In this document: positions 32,500 through 57,159 of the stretch, piece by piece | How positions within the stretch are numbered: the first letter of the stretch is position 1 | How the letters are laid out: every line of letters starts with the position of its first letter | Source: Euglena gracilis | Taxonomy: Eukaryota; Euglenida; Euglenophyceae; Euglenales | Reading direction: 5' to 3' | Length of the DNA: 64,000 nt | NCBI GenBank assembly: GCA_039621445.1 | Contig: CP154954.1 | Span: forward strand, 9,744,588 to 9,808,587 | Notes under the pieces: generated by a model | Database searches by the model: none | The model's input: the letters and a program-made list of their open reading frames with translations, nothing else | What the model was told of the DNA's origin: nothing | Position numbers and translations under genes: made by a program

Positions 32500-33349
32500 C
32501 CAAGAAATTTGTTAGGGAATCTTTGAAAGCCCTTAAAAAAGGTACGCCCATGAGGTTGCACCTGGTTTGGCCCAAAATTGCAGCTGACTGCCTTTTCGAC
32601 ATGAAATTTTTTGCACTATTTTTCCAAGCTATTTTTTTTAATTGTTTTCACTTTTTTTGGGGGGAATTTGCTATTTTCCATCTTGTAAATTTAACTGGAA
32701 GCCCAAATGGTTTACGACCTGTGTGGGCTGCAAGGTTGACTTTTTGACGTTTATTTTGAACCCCGAGTCGATTAGGTCTCTGACAACCCTGTTCGAGTGT
32801 TTTTGTAATGTATTTTGAGTTGGGCAACCCATAAATATGTCCTTACATGTAAATGAAAACCTGGATTACTTTTCTCCTCCAACTTTTTTCGAATGTCTTC
32901 ATTACTGACATAAAAATTTGTGGCATCGATTTAGGCCAAAACAGCCTGCCTGGAATTCCCAGGTTTGCCACCCCCACCTGATGCATGAGAAAGGGTTTTA
33001 GGGTTGGGTTCACTGGATTTTGAAAATACGCGTCTTTCAGGTCGATTTTGGCCGCCCAGTGGCCTTTCTCCAAAACTGGGAAAATGTTTTGAATGTGATC
33101 TAATTTTAAGGCTTTCAGGGGAAAATTTTGGTTTATTTCCCTGCAGTAGCTGATCAACCTCCATTTCGTTTGACCCCCTCTGATTTTGAGATCAGGAACC
33201 AGGGAATTAGATGTTGGGTTCCGGAATCCTGAACCATCTTGACGGTCCCAGTATTTTTTTTCGTAATCCAGCAGTATTTTTTCTGCCTGTTTCAGGTCTA
33301 GGTTGGCTCTGGTTTTTGGATGCGTGGATAATTTGGTGGTTTGAACCAA
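32500..33349 (-). pseudogene. Reverse transcriptase, copy C (broken at the catalytic motif)
   Basis: The N-terminal frame (33,349 down) carries GHWAAKIDLKDAYFQNPVNP, motif A intact. Motif C begins VFIYM at about 32,845 and then hits TAA where copies A and B have the two catalytic Asp codons. The sequence resumes as IFMGCPTQ in another frame. One extra base accounts for the shift. Downstream thumb-like sequence is further broken. Confidence 0.75.
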
Positions 33350-33408
33350 GGGGGTTTAATTCCATCTTTTATAGGGTGGCAGGTTGCTGAGGGGGCATTT
33401 TTGAACCA

Positions 33409-34511
33409 CTATTTTAGACTTTTTTGAAGTCTATGGTGCAGGGGGGTGTCCCTACACTTATCCCACATGGAATTTATCTCTCCAATCAAATGATTTTCTG
33501 GGGGTTGGTTGGGGGTTGTGGGAGGTTTCACAACCCTTGGTACCCCTGGATTTTGACCTTTTCCAAGATGTAATGGACAGGGTGGGTGCATGCACTCACT
33601 CTCTCTCTCTCTCTCTCTCACAGACTCTCTGCTCCATCTTTTCCTTCGTGTTGTCTGATGACATACCGTAGGGGGGTCACTGAGGGTCCCCCCCTTGATT
33701 TCAACTTCCACGGGTAGAATTAAATGCTTTGGGTGGCTGACCCCCTCGTCCTCCTTTGCCCCTTCTGGGGCATCCTCCTGTGGCTGCTGGGGATGATTGA
33801 TATAAGGTTGGCACCTTAGCTTCTGGGGGGCCATTTCTGGACTACCCCTTTGGCCCACATGTCCCTGTAAGTTCTGGCCGCCCTGGCCCTGAGGATAATG
33901 TCCTCCATGGCCCTGCACTGTTTGGCCTCCATGGCCGTGCTAATGAAAATGATTCAAACGCTGGCCGTCTTAGCCATGATTTCCCCTCTCTCGGGCTGAG
34001 CTTGACGTTGTTCTCCAGCTCCACGTGAAATCTGGGGTGCCTGCTGTCCCCCCCCGCTTCCCCGTTGAGAGGGGTTGTTGTGTTAGAAAGATTGGGGGGG
34101 GATTTGGCAGTCCCTTTCTCCCTCTTCCTGAAGGGAATAGCTTTTAGAACAGGGCAACGTGGACTCCACCTTGGCCTTGATGCCATCTTCTCCACTTCTG
34201 TTCGAATTGTGTTCCAGCGGCTGGGCTCCATTTTGGAACAGGTCTTTGGAATCCTCTGGTCTGCTTTTGTCACCTCTTGCTTGATTGGGCCACAATTACC
34301 AGGCGCTTCTGCTAGGTTGTGTGTTCCTTCATCCTTCTGGTATTTTGGCCACTGTAGTCCACAGGCCGGTGCCGTCACTGGGTGGGGTTTTCTGCTGGTA
34401 AATTTCTGAAACTGGGTTCCGGGGGTGGAGGGGCGGCCACGGTTCGCCACATGTCGTCTGCTCCTCCAGGTCCTTCGGCTGCCGCGGCGACAGCTTCTGT
34501 AGGTAGTTCAC
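33409..34511 (-). pseudogene. DIRS ORF1 (gag-like), copy C
   Basis: Minus frames at 33,409-33,918 and 33,842-34,450. DGTGLWTTVAKIPEG (about 34,345-34,385) is the counterpart of DGHGPWTTVV in A. A (CT)n run at 33,597-33,621 encodes an Arg-Glu repeat and probably marks a slippage site. Frame changes separate the blocks. Confidence 0.55.
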
Positions 34512-34689
34512 GTCGACCTCAAAATTCCAGCTTCTTCCCCACTTAATTGTTCATTGAAGTCAATTTGAAATTTTATAATTTAATTGTCAATTAAAATTAG
34601 TCTGGTTTGTCTACTTCTGAATATTCTTTTGATATTGACTTTCTCCTTTTGGTTCTCCTTCGTTTGAAACTCAGTTCCTTTATTCAGGG

Positions 34690-34848
34690 TTGTCGAAGGA
34701 CAATTTAAGAATCAGCCAACTCCGGCGAAAAAGGCACTCAGCAGGGACTCCTAATACAGCGCAGCGAACAATCACACAACACCGCCGAACAATCACACAA
34801 CGAACAATCACACGCAGCGAACAATCACACAACAACACCCAAGACCTT
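34690..34848. repeat. Left terminal repeat of copy C, with expanded unit
   Basis: Three to four tandem copies of CGAACAATCACACAAC-type units at 34,765-34,835. The opposite terminal repeat has one. Confidence 0.75.
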
Positions 34849-34855
34849 TCTTCAA

Positions 34856-35200
34856 ATGGTGCATGGAGCACAACATAAACCTGCAAGTAAAGTGGGTCCC
34901 TTCAAAGGAATGCCTGGCAGACCCCATAAGCGGGTGAGAAACGGACAGGGGGGATTATTCCCTGGACCCCAACTTTTTCAATCGCTGAATTAAACTAAAA
35001 TTGCATCACCCTAAAAACAGACCTTTTTACCTCACCAGGCAACAAAAAAACAGCCACAATTTGTGGCCAGGTGGCCCCACTGGGGAGCCACAGCAGTAGA
35101 TGCATTACAATGTCCACTGGACAACGTGGGGGATCTTTATGCAAACCACCCCTGGTCTGTAATCCAAAAAAAATGTTTCCACGGGCCAAAGTTTTGATGG
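34856..35200 (+). pseudogene. RNase H fragment, copy D
   Basis: INLQVKWVPSKECLADPISG, DRGDYSLDPNFF and KTDLFTSPGNKKTATICGQV in shifted frames with an in-frame stop. It matches the C-terminal part of RNase H in copy C. Confidence 0.7.
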
Positions 35201-35456
35201 TCACCCCCAACTGGGATTCAGCCACATGGTGACCGCAGTTAATAAAAATGAAAGTACCAGGGACCCCCTGCCTGAAAATCACCCCCTACATGGGTATGTT
35301 CACCAATTGCAGGGGGCGTTTTACCCCAGGTTGCCCCTGCTTTGCATGATTTGCTCAGGAAAATTCTGGAGGGAAACAAATACAAAATTCAGCCATTAAC
35401 GCTTTCCTGGGAAGAAACCCCAGTCAAAAGCGTTATCAAAGCGCTTTCACACTTTC

Positions 35457-36300
35457 ATGGGTCGTTTTGGACAAAATGGGGGTATCCCCCCGGCAGCCAC
35501 CACCGACCAAGTGGTTGACGCTTTAATTCAACTGTTCCAATCTTTAAAGGCCGGAGCACGCAATGCATACAGTGCTGTGCATTTGATCCCTGGCTTTGGT
35601 GGCCTTAGGTTCCATGCCATGTTGGCACCTTATAAAAGGCTTTGGAACCAAAACCTGGAGAAATATGGTGCATTCTGGGATCCTCTCCCAATCCTCCTGG
35701 GGCTGGCACGGTCCCCCCTGCCCTCTGATATGTGTATATTGTGTACACAACTCTTTTTCTGTTCACGTATCCTCTGTTTATATCGTTCGTCTGATTTGGC
35801 ACAGGTCCAAAGAACCACCAGCATGTTGGGGGGGGCACCCTACATCAAAATCAAACCTAAAGGTCAAAAATTCACACTTCGGAGAGAGTTGTCTCTGTTC
35901 CCCAGTGCCCCAAAATCAGTCCCTTTCATTTGATGATGTCTTATGTAGCAGCAACACGTTGCTTTGTGAAACCTGGGGCCCCCCTTTTAATTATGTTAAA
36001 ACCCCCTAAAAAGTCATTAAGGCAGATACCGTTGCCTCCATAACCAAAATTTTTTTGGCCCAGCATGGGGTACCACCCCAGGTGTGGGGACCCCACTCCA
36101 CCAGAAGGGCTGGAGTTGGTTTGCTCAAAAACTTGGGCCTTTCTGCCAAAGAAGCTTGTGAAATTGGTCAGTCGAAGGGGGCGGAGGCCGTCGCAGCCCA
36201 TTATCAAAGACTTGGTGCCCAAGGTGCTTTGGAGAATGTCCTGGCCCCCCTTTTTTCAGTGCATATCCCGTTTTTGGAGAAACTTGGGAATTCATCATCC
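35457..36300 (+). pseudogene. Tyrosine recombinase, copy D (best preserved)
   Basis: First frame (158 codons): TTDQVVDALIQLFQSLKAGA, HLIPGFGGLRFHAMLAPYKR, RILCLYRSSDL with the first catalytic Arg, and APYIKIKPKGQKF with the likely catalytic Lys. A second frame from 36,055 has VPPQVWGPHSTRRAG (His-x2-Arg) and EAVAAHYQRLGA (nucleophile Tyr). Ser replaces the Trp found in B and C before the last helix. The stop at 35,931 and a frame break separate the halves. Confidence 0.8.
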
Positions 36301-36429
36301 ATGAAACAATCGGTGTGAGCTTTGGCCAATCCATTGTTTTCATTTCCAATGTCAGCGCTCTCAAATTTTGCAAAAATGCTCGATTTGTTCGCTCACAAAG
36401 ACCATTTGATTGCACAATCTGGCCAATGG

Positions 36430-36530
36430 CAAAGTGCGGAGCCCGAGGTGTCTCGTGCTCTTTCGAGGCAAGCCGATAAGGAGGAAGTGATACCGAGGGC
36501 GAAGCACAAATACATTGTGAGCCCGACCCC
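36430..36530. repeat. Internal complementary region of copy D
   Basis: GTGCGGAGCCCGAGGTGTCT and GAGGGCGAAGCACAAATACA, inverted to 30,640-30,715 of copy C. Confidence 0.65.
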
Positions 36531-36654
36531 CCCACCCATATAAGAAAATTTGCCTTCAAAAGCCCTCGGTCAGAAGATGGGGGCCAGGGGGGGAGGTGGT
36601 GGGGGACCGGACCCCCTCAGGCAAAGAAACAGCGCGATGGTTGCCACGTCGGGG

Positions 36655-36835
36655 ACGAGGCAGCCAACTCTGGCGAGGCGGCGCTAAGCAGGACCTCCTA
36701 ACCCAGCGCACCAAACAATCACAGCAGACCGCCGGCGGGCAAGGCATGGCCTCGCAATGTCTTTGTGCTTCGCCCTCGGTGTCCCTTCCTCCCTGGTCCG
36801 CCTGCCTCGAGGGAGTACGGTAAAAATTCCGTGAT
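36655..36835. repeat. Right terminal repeat of copy D
   Basis: GCCAACTCTGGCGAGGCGGC to CCTCGAGGGAGTACGG. Inverted to 30,385-30,510 of copy C. Confidence 0.7.
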
Positions 36836-38280
36836 CTTTTCGAGTGGGTAATCGCCCACTGTCCTCTTTCTGTGGGCTGAAAAAGGCGCGTGAAGTGGGC
36901 TGCGCCAACTTCTGCGCATTTCGCGTTGCTATATTTGGGGGGGTTGCAGCGCTGCAGACGCTCGCTTCACCGGCGGGGGTGCAGCACCATTTGGAACCGC
37001 AGATCTACTGGCCGATACTGGTCGATACCAGAGGGGTGCGCATTGAATGAGGCCTTGCGCCCCTCGGCTTTCGGAGTGAAACCCGGATGCGCTTCCGAGC
37101 CGTCCGAAATACCAGGCGACCAGGCCTTCAAACTCGTTAAAATGGGGCTATAGCCATCGCGATTACAACCAACCTCTGGAGCAGGCGCGACAGGAGCAAA
37201 GCCTTGCCCTCCTAAAAGCATTCGCCTCCTAAAAAGCCCGCAAACAAGGCATGACTTCACTTGGTGTTTGCTGCGTAGCCGTGGTGCAGAATAATGAGAA
37301 AGAAGAGCTGAAAAGCTCACGTGCGAGAAATCATTGCGTGCCGTTGTTTGTCATCCAGCGCAATTGTACAAGGCACTGCCGCATTGCAGTGTGGTTGCAA
37401 ATGAGGCTGCACCAGTCCGACAGAAACAGAACAGTACGACAGAAACCCCCCCTCCTCCAGCCCCTGCAAACATTTGTCCATTATTGACTTCCATCGCCGT
37501 GCAATCATCTTCAAACCCTGATAAATCACACATTGAACACGTCCCCACATAAAAGAGACGGAATTTGTTATTTTTTGAGAATTTGGAAACGCCAGCAAAT
37601 TGAGAAAGTGCACAAGATTTGGTCAGACCGGAAGACAGTTGAATCAAATATGGCAAGGCATCGTTCCTGCTTTCAGCATCAAATATTGCAAGCTTCAAAG
37701 ACCTTATTTGGCTCAAAAACCCCTCCCTTCCTGCCGCTGGCAGAATTTTTTTCAAAGCACCTTAAAAATCCTGGAAAAAAAACAACTTAAAAAAACAAAA
37801 AGCCTTAAAAAAAATCCTTTATAAAACCTTAAAAAACCTAAATAATTAATTGGCCCTGGCCCTCGAATTGAAGTCGCAAAAAATCTTGGCAAAAAACTCG
37901 GGGAAAATGATTTCTGGCATTGTCTATCCACCAAAAAAATGGGTTTGGTTTTCAACTTGGATCGACGTTGGTTCGATGTCCAGATGGCTCTTTGACCGCC
38001 AATGGAAAATGGACACTTAAAAAATCTTCAAATTTTCAAAATGCCTCAATAAACTTTTTTATTAAAAAAAAAAAACTAAAAAAAACCATGAATAACCTTG
38101 GATTTTTTTGCGAATTTCGCCTTAAAACAATGCCTGGTTGGCGACAACTGCCTTCTTGTGGACAGTTTTATGTGCAGTTCTGGGTTCCTAGGCTGAAAAT
38201 GCCAGGGAAAGTTGGCAGCCGCAAGACATAACCTTCAAAAAAGGGGATGGTCTTTAGGGGGGTGTTCTTTGCACATAAAG
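36836..38280. other. Unassigned; compositionally distinct block and A-rich tail
   Basis: From 36,840 to 37,250 the sequence lacks homopolymer runs and is open on both strands (87 plus-strand codons at 36,890; 117 minus-strand codons at 36,967), with no recognised protein. At 37,300-37,525 a minus-strand acceptor (GTGTGATTTATCAG) precedes sequence open in two frames, a weak exon candidate. 37,770-38,090 is A-rich, as in introns of the minus-strand gene. Confidence 0.35.
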
Positions 38281-52636
<14,356 letters not shown>

Positions 52637-52639
52637 ATG

Positions 52640-53456
52640 GGCGGGGAGCACAGACCCCCACAGCCCCTCACATAGGGCCGGGGGTGCGACCCAAAAAAGC
52701 AGATGTGGGTATCTCGGAACACCCTGAAGAGGGTATGACAGGACTTGATATGTATGTGTATGTGTGTGTACGTGGAGGAACTTTCGCCCCTCGCCCTAGA
52801 AAGTCGCTATAGTTCCTCAAGGAGGGGGAGTCCCGACAGCTCCACCCGGGTCTCACTTTGACATTTTCCTCTTGGTGTGTTCCACCTAGGTCAAACGGCG
52901 ACCTTGGGCAAATTTTACCGGATTTGTGGAGAATGTGTCCTTATTTTTAAGAATAGGGTTAGGCTTAGACTTCCAGCCCCCCCCCCCTGAAGGGTATAAT
53001 CCCCCCCTGGGGGGTATAATTCCAGGCAGGTTTTTGCACCACAGAGGGGAGGCGGGCATTCGTTTTGAAACAACGAAATAAAAATTCAAAAGAAACGGGG
53101 TGAACCGCCTCCCCCAGCGCCTGACAAAGGTGAAGAAGTCTCCACATGAGCTACAGCCAACATTCCCTTGCAAAAAAACGTTTGAAATGTGCCAGTGACT
53201 CAGGGGGGGGGGGTGTTTGGATTTATCACCAAGAGACTGTTGGGGTGGGTCGGGGTGAGTTTCTGTCTGCGCTTCCCCATCCCAAACTCGACAAAAACGA
53301 GGATCCATACAGTTCCAACGTTTTGGCCGCAGACACTTGGAAACCGACGTGATAAAGAATGTTCTTGCTCTTGAACTACAGCTTCATGGCTTCCATATAA
53401 AAAGATTAAATTAATTTAAAATTTTAAGATTTAAGACAAAACAGACTTAATTAATT
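52640..53456. other. Intergenic, no firm exon
   Basis: Two overlapping minus frames at 52,965-53,150 are protein-like (MWRLLHLCQALGEAVHPVSF in one) but end in G/C repeats. Otherwise non-coding. Confidence 0.35.
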
Positions 53457-53634
53457 TCATAATACTTCTGAAAAAAAGATCCTGCTGCAGAACCCACTGT
53501 CCAAAAGCGACACGTTTTCAGAAAGGAGTTGAGCGCAGGCGATGCATCTGAACGGCTGTCGAGGGGAGTGCTCTGGACCTCCACAACGAGGAGAGACCAG
53601 CGCTCGTAACTCGACCCGAAAGAGGGTAAAATTT
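53457..53634 (-). CDS. Terminal exon of an unidentified two-exon segment
   Basis: A strong acceptor (TCTGTCCATACTCCAATTTTATCAG) is followed by one base, 58 codons and stop TGA at 53,457. The single base completes the Lys codon left open by the 53,762 exon. The peptide carries FRVELRALVSPRCGGPEH and PFRCIACAQLLSENVSLL. Two Cys pairs (CGG, CIAC) could bind metal, but no known finger is recognised. Confidence 0.6.
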
Positions 53635-53761
53635 CTGATAAAATTGGAGTATGGACAGAGGGAAACGGTAAGGCGCAAAAATATGAACAAGAAATGGATG
53701 CGGGAACAGGTTTGGTACTGGGGTTTGTTTGGGGAAGTTAAACACACAGGGTGGGGGTAAC

Positions 53762-53883
53762 TTGATGATTTCCTGGATCATTGGGCTTTTGAGTTTGACC
53801 CACCGAGGGCTCTCATACAAACTCTGGTGTGCAAACAGCATCAGGATGGGAAGTCTTCCCGAGGTGCTTCCACAGTCCAACAA
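53762..53883 (-). CDS. Internal exon of the same gene
   Basis: From TAAGGATTCAG there are 40 codons and two bases to AA|GTTACC. The peptide LLDCGSTSGRLPILMLFAHQ then SLYESPRWVKLKSPMIQEII has the look of a folded domain. The splice phase to the exon at 53,634 is exact. The gene start is not seen; upstream exons may lie between 53,890 and 54,390. Confidence 0.6.
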
Positions 53884-54398
53884 CTGAATCCTTAATACCA
53901 ACCCCATCCAAAAGCCAACCAATTGCTCAACCATGCCAAGGCACAGGCGAAATCAACAAAGCCAAACCTGGACTAGACCCCTCTTGTGTCACGAACATGA
54001 AGGCAAATGGCCATTTGAGCGCACAAACGCACTGAGCATTGCTCACCCGATGCCGACGTCCCCCTCCTTCCTCAAGAGAGGGCGGCAAACGAGGCAGTGG
54101 GCTCAGCAAGAGCCCACTTCAGAAAAGCTACAGAATTCGATCCAGTTGTTGCTCCTTCATCATATCCCCTGTTTTTTTCTTGTGCCGACGTGTGTATCGG
54201 TTTCATGCTAAGTTGACAGAAGAGGCAACGAAGATTCATGCTTCAATGGAGTCTGGTCTGTGACACAGACAAGGAACACGTTTACCCAGAAGGACGATTT
54301 GGGTAAATATGAAACAGCAGAGCAAATACGGACACCTTGTGTATTTGCAAACAAGCTCAGGATTTATTAGAACAAAAAAATAAAATTACCACGTAACC

Positions 54399-54592
54399 TC
54401 AAATTGAAAATACATATGTAAAAAACCGACCAATGGATAAAATGATGGCGATGAAAATGCTCAAATCCACAGGGTTTTCTTCCAGATCTCCAAAATAAAA
54501 TGGGACATTTTTGTTGTTTTTTTTGGGGGGGACACTCCTCTCCAACTCTTGCTCGGTGATGGCACTCAAAGACAGCCTTTTGTGCTCACTGC
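54399..54592 (-). CDS. Terminal exon with hydrophobic C-terminal segment
   Basis: From GACCTACCAG two bases, 63 codons and stop TGA at 54,399. They start SEHKRLSLSAITEQELERSV and end in PVDLSIFIAIILSIGRFFTY near the C-terminus. The last 23 residues form one hydrophobic helix, which suggests a tail-anchored or multipass membrane protein. The two leading bases complete the Gly codon left open at 55,240. Confidence 0.7.
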
Positions 54593-55239
54593 CTGGTAGG
54601 TCAAAGGGACTGTACAACATAGAAGATACACAGCGACAAAGAGGAGTCTCTACATAGGCTTTGGTTGATCAGACGGGTATTGGGTTGTGGGAAGGTGGGT
54701 TGGGGATGTGGCATAAACCGGAAGGTAAAGCGATCCAGGACCTCAAGGGTGGATAAGGAGCACAAATCCATTGTGAAATGTGTCTCTGACTGTCACTCAA
54801 TTTACTTTATTACAACGAGAGTCCTCTTCAAGAATCCCTGTGTTTTTGTGAGATATTTCCTCCTTTTTGGTGGTCAATGGACGCATAGAGCCAGGAGTTT
54901 AAGACCGGGGGAAGGTTGAGGTTCAGCAGGATCGTCGTCTTGGGTCCGGAAAAAAAATCTCCTCCCCCCTGGATAGATGGACAAATGAAGTGAAATGACA
55001 AATGAAGTACTGATGTTTTTGCCGTCGCAATTTTTAATAAATTTCTCTATGGCTTGGAGATCATTAATGTCTTCCATTGACGAGCAGCATCAAAAAAGCC
55101 TGAAGCTTAGAAATTTGGCACACACACCCTTCTTATTATTTGAGGTTCACAAATGATTATCCAGGATGCAGCTGAACATCCACCAAAGACAGAAAACACT
55201 GCAACTGACCCTCCTGCTGTTGGGCAGGGGGTCAGCAAC
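54593..55239. other. Intron
   Basis: Lies between two exons whose phases agree. Mixed composition, no repeat recognised. Confidence 0.6.
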
Positions 55240-55351
55240 CCTTGAAATGACGACGTTTCTGCCACGACTTTTCTGCCAAATGCGCCTTGAGAGTGGTCTG
55301 CATGCTGGAGTGGGTCTGCAACTTCCGCTGGCCAGTGATGGTGTACAGCAC
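55240..55351 (-). CDS. Internal exon of the same gene
   Basis: The acceptor CCTCTGCTTACCTTACCCCCTAAAG is followed by 37 codons and one base to AAGG|GTTGCT. The peptide VLYTITGQRKLQTHSSMQTT then LKAHLAEKSWQKRRHFK is helical and basic. Phase matches both neighbours (56,080 and 54,592). A 148-codon frame runs across the same bases, but its codon bias is far worse. Confidence 0.7.
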
Positions 55352-56079
55352 CTTTAGGGGGTAAGGTAAGCAGAGGGTGGCCCAATCCTTCTCGTATCAC
55401 TTCGACAGCAAGCAACCGTCGATTGCTGTGCCGGTGAAACCTTGGAGGACTCTGGGGAGGGGGGACGCGTGGGTTTCGACATAAGGTCAGTTTGGGGGTG
55501 TCCTCTATGGTGAAGGAGGGAGACCCCCAAACAACACAGGGCATGGCCAACATGACCGACTTTCATGAAGAGCCGGACAAAAAATTGCCAGTAATCACAA
55601 TTTCGCACTTTTGAGGCAAATTTTTACCACAAAAAGAGAAAAGGAAAAGAAAATTTGAGACGGTCCGAGCCAACCCCTGGGCTATCCCTTGGCAGGTGGG
55701 GGATCTGGACTCCTGCACCTAAGGTCAAGGGGTTGGGGGGGGAAGCCCCCTCCTGCACCCGGACACAGGGCTTGGTCGGCAGCCCACAAACACAAAATGA
55801 AAGAGAGGAAGCAGGTGTGGCACAAGTTGCTCGCGGTCGGGGGTCCCCCCTGGCCCAAGAAATTCCCTGGTAAGGAAGGGTCTTGCACTGGAATATGCAT
55901 TTTCGAACAGCGAGGTATCCCTGGAGTACAAAGTGAAAGGGAGTCCAAAGTTGCTTCATGCCCCAACCCTGGGGGCGGAGGAAAATCCCGGTCATCTGCT
56001 TCTTGATCGATAACTCCAAAAACAAAAGCCTTGCGACGTTTTTGCAGAGTCAGCTGTACACACAATATCCTGCTCGCAC
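55352..56079. other. Intron
   Basis: Between exons of matching phase. Other frames open here (for example 105 codons at 55,689) lack codon bias. Confidence 0.55.
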
Positions 56080-56283
56080 TATGGTTGGGAGAGCAATGGC
56101 AGAGAAATCCCGGTGCCAAAACCAGCGACAGCGCTTGGTTACGCCATGGACCTCGATCGAGTGGCTGCGCTCATGCCCGGCCCTCGGGTTGGGGGGCAGG
56201 CTGCTCCAAGCCAGCCAGCTGCCAGGGCCCTCAGACTGCCCTGTGGTGGCTGCCCGGTCAAACATGTTGTAAAAATGCCGATA
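56080..56283 (-). CDS. Internal exon of the same gene
   Basis: The minus frame runs FYNMFDRAATTGQSEGPGSW, LAWSSLPPNPRAGHERSHSI and HGVTKRCRWFWHRDFSAIAL, then PTI to donor ATA|GTGCGA in phase 0, as the next exon needs. Third positions are strongly G/C. The 5' boundary, possibly CACCAAAG at about 56,298, is uncertain. Rich in Trp, His and Arg; the family is not recognised. Confidence 0.6.
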
Positions 56284-56695
56284 TTGGCTTTTCTTTGGTG
56301 ACAGGGCTTGCAGCACGCCTGTCACCAGGCTTCCTTTTACCAACCCTGGGGGGGAGGGTGCCTCGTGCTGTGGGGAGCACTACAACACGGCACACCCCAA
56401 ACCCCAACCTCCCTGGGGGGGGGGGGTCGAAAGTGCCCGACCCCCCTGCCTGCCCATAGCACCGTGCTAAGTTCCTTAAAAAGAACCCTGCCTGTCGTTT
56501 TCTCAAAGACCCTGGCAAAATTCCAGTCCAGTCCGGCCGGCCGGCTGGAAAAAGGTGCCGGCTGGGGGGGAAAAAGTGCTGGCTGGACCAAGAAAGGTAA
56601 ACTGCACGTGTATTGGGATTTTTAGCCAGAACTTGGAAACAGAACCCTCCAACACCCTCGAACACACCATCTTGGCCTATTTTCAGCCACCTGTT

Positions 56696-56733
<38 letters not shown>

Positions 56734-56989
56734 TTTGGTGCTTTTCGGTGCTTTGCACCAAAAATTATCGGCTCGTCCTGACTGGGCTGAGCTGCCCCAA
56801 CTTTTTTTCGGCGGACCCCGGGGGGTTCTGCGGCCCGGCTTTGTGCAGCTGGCTGGCTGGACCCCCTCCTCCCTACAGGGGTGGGGTCCCCTCCAGGCTT
56901 AAGAAAACTAGAGAAAACCCCTGATGCCTGTCGATAAACTGCTGGGGGTGAGGGTGGCCTCCACCCTCCCCATCCTGATGAGCGAGGTG
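56284..56989. other. Intron with repeats
   Basis: (AAT)n at 56,698-56,732 and a dispersed repeat at 56,745-56,920. No exon recognised. Confidence 0.5.
56745..56920 (+). repeat. Dispersed GGTGCTTTGCACC...CTTAAGAAAACC repeat
   Basis: Same block order as 49,236-49,388: a CTTTGCACCAAAAATTATCGG start, TGACTGGGCTGAGC, a GACCCC-GGGGGTTC hairpin, GCTGGCTGGACCCC, CCAGGCTTAAGAAAAC. Confidence 0.6.
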
Positions 56990-56994
56990 ATGCA

Positions 56995-57159
56995 TCACCC
57001 TGTGGATTGTATGCAAACTTGACAGACAATATATCAAATCCTCCTATCAAAGTCACACATTCCTTGGAAGCCTTGGGAAACCCAAAATACAACTCATCAA
57101 TTTGAAACTCAATTTTTCGCACAGCCTTTTCTCCATATTTCTTGTTCAAGTGGTTTCCA
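56995..57159 (-). CDS. Possible upstream exon of the same gene
   Basis: After GTGCTCAACACAG the minus frame reads NHLNKKYGEKAVRKIEFQID, ELYFGFPKASKECVTLIGGF and DILSVKFAYNPQ, to CACAGG|GTGATG. It is protein-like although AT-richer than its neighbours. If real it is upstream of the 56,080 exon and downstream of the coiled-coil gene's stop. Confidence 0.4.

Larger units (their letters stand above)
30360..34848 (-). mobile_element. DIRS-type retrotransposon copy C (near full length)
   Basis: About 4.5 kb on the minus strand: left terminal repeat (34,690-34,848), ORF1, RT, RNase H, recombinase, complementary region (30,620-30,725) and right terminal repeat (30,360-30,525). The two terminal repeats are inverted copies (GGTGTTGTGTGATTGTTCGC, AGGAGTCCCTGCT, CGGAGTTGGCTGA); the left one carries extra GTGTGATTGTTCG units. 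C and D form a second subfamily, distinct from A and B. Catalytic residues in RT and recombinase are lost. Confidence 0.85.
34849..36835 (+). mobile_element. DIRS-type retrotransposon copy D (5' truncated)
   Basis: Starts inside RNase H immediately next to the left end of C and runs through recombinase to the complementary region (36,430-36,530) and right terminal repeat (36,655-36,835). Same subfamily as C. The lack of any 5' half suggests truncation on insertion, or a rearrangement with C. Confidence 0.8.

Noticed and set aside
22285-36835. LTR (Ty3/copia) retrotransposons
   Set aside because: No direct LTRs, integrase or protease; tyrosine-recombinase blocks and inverted terminal repeats fit DIRS.
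55107-55553. 148-codon minus frame as a single-exon gene
   Set aside because: A different frame over 55,240-55,351 has much stronger codon bias and splice phases matching two other exons.
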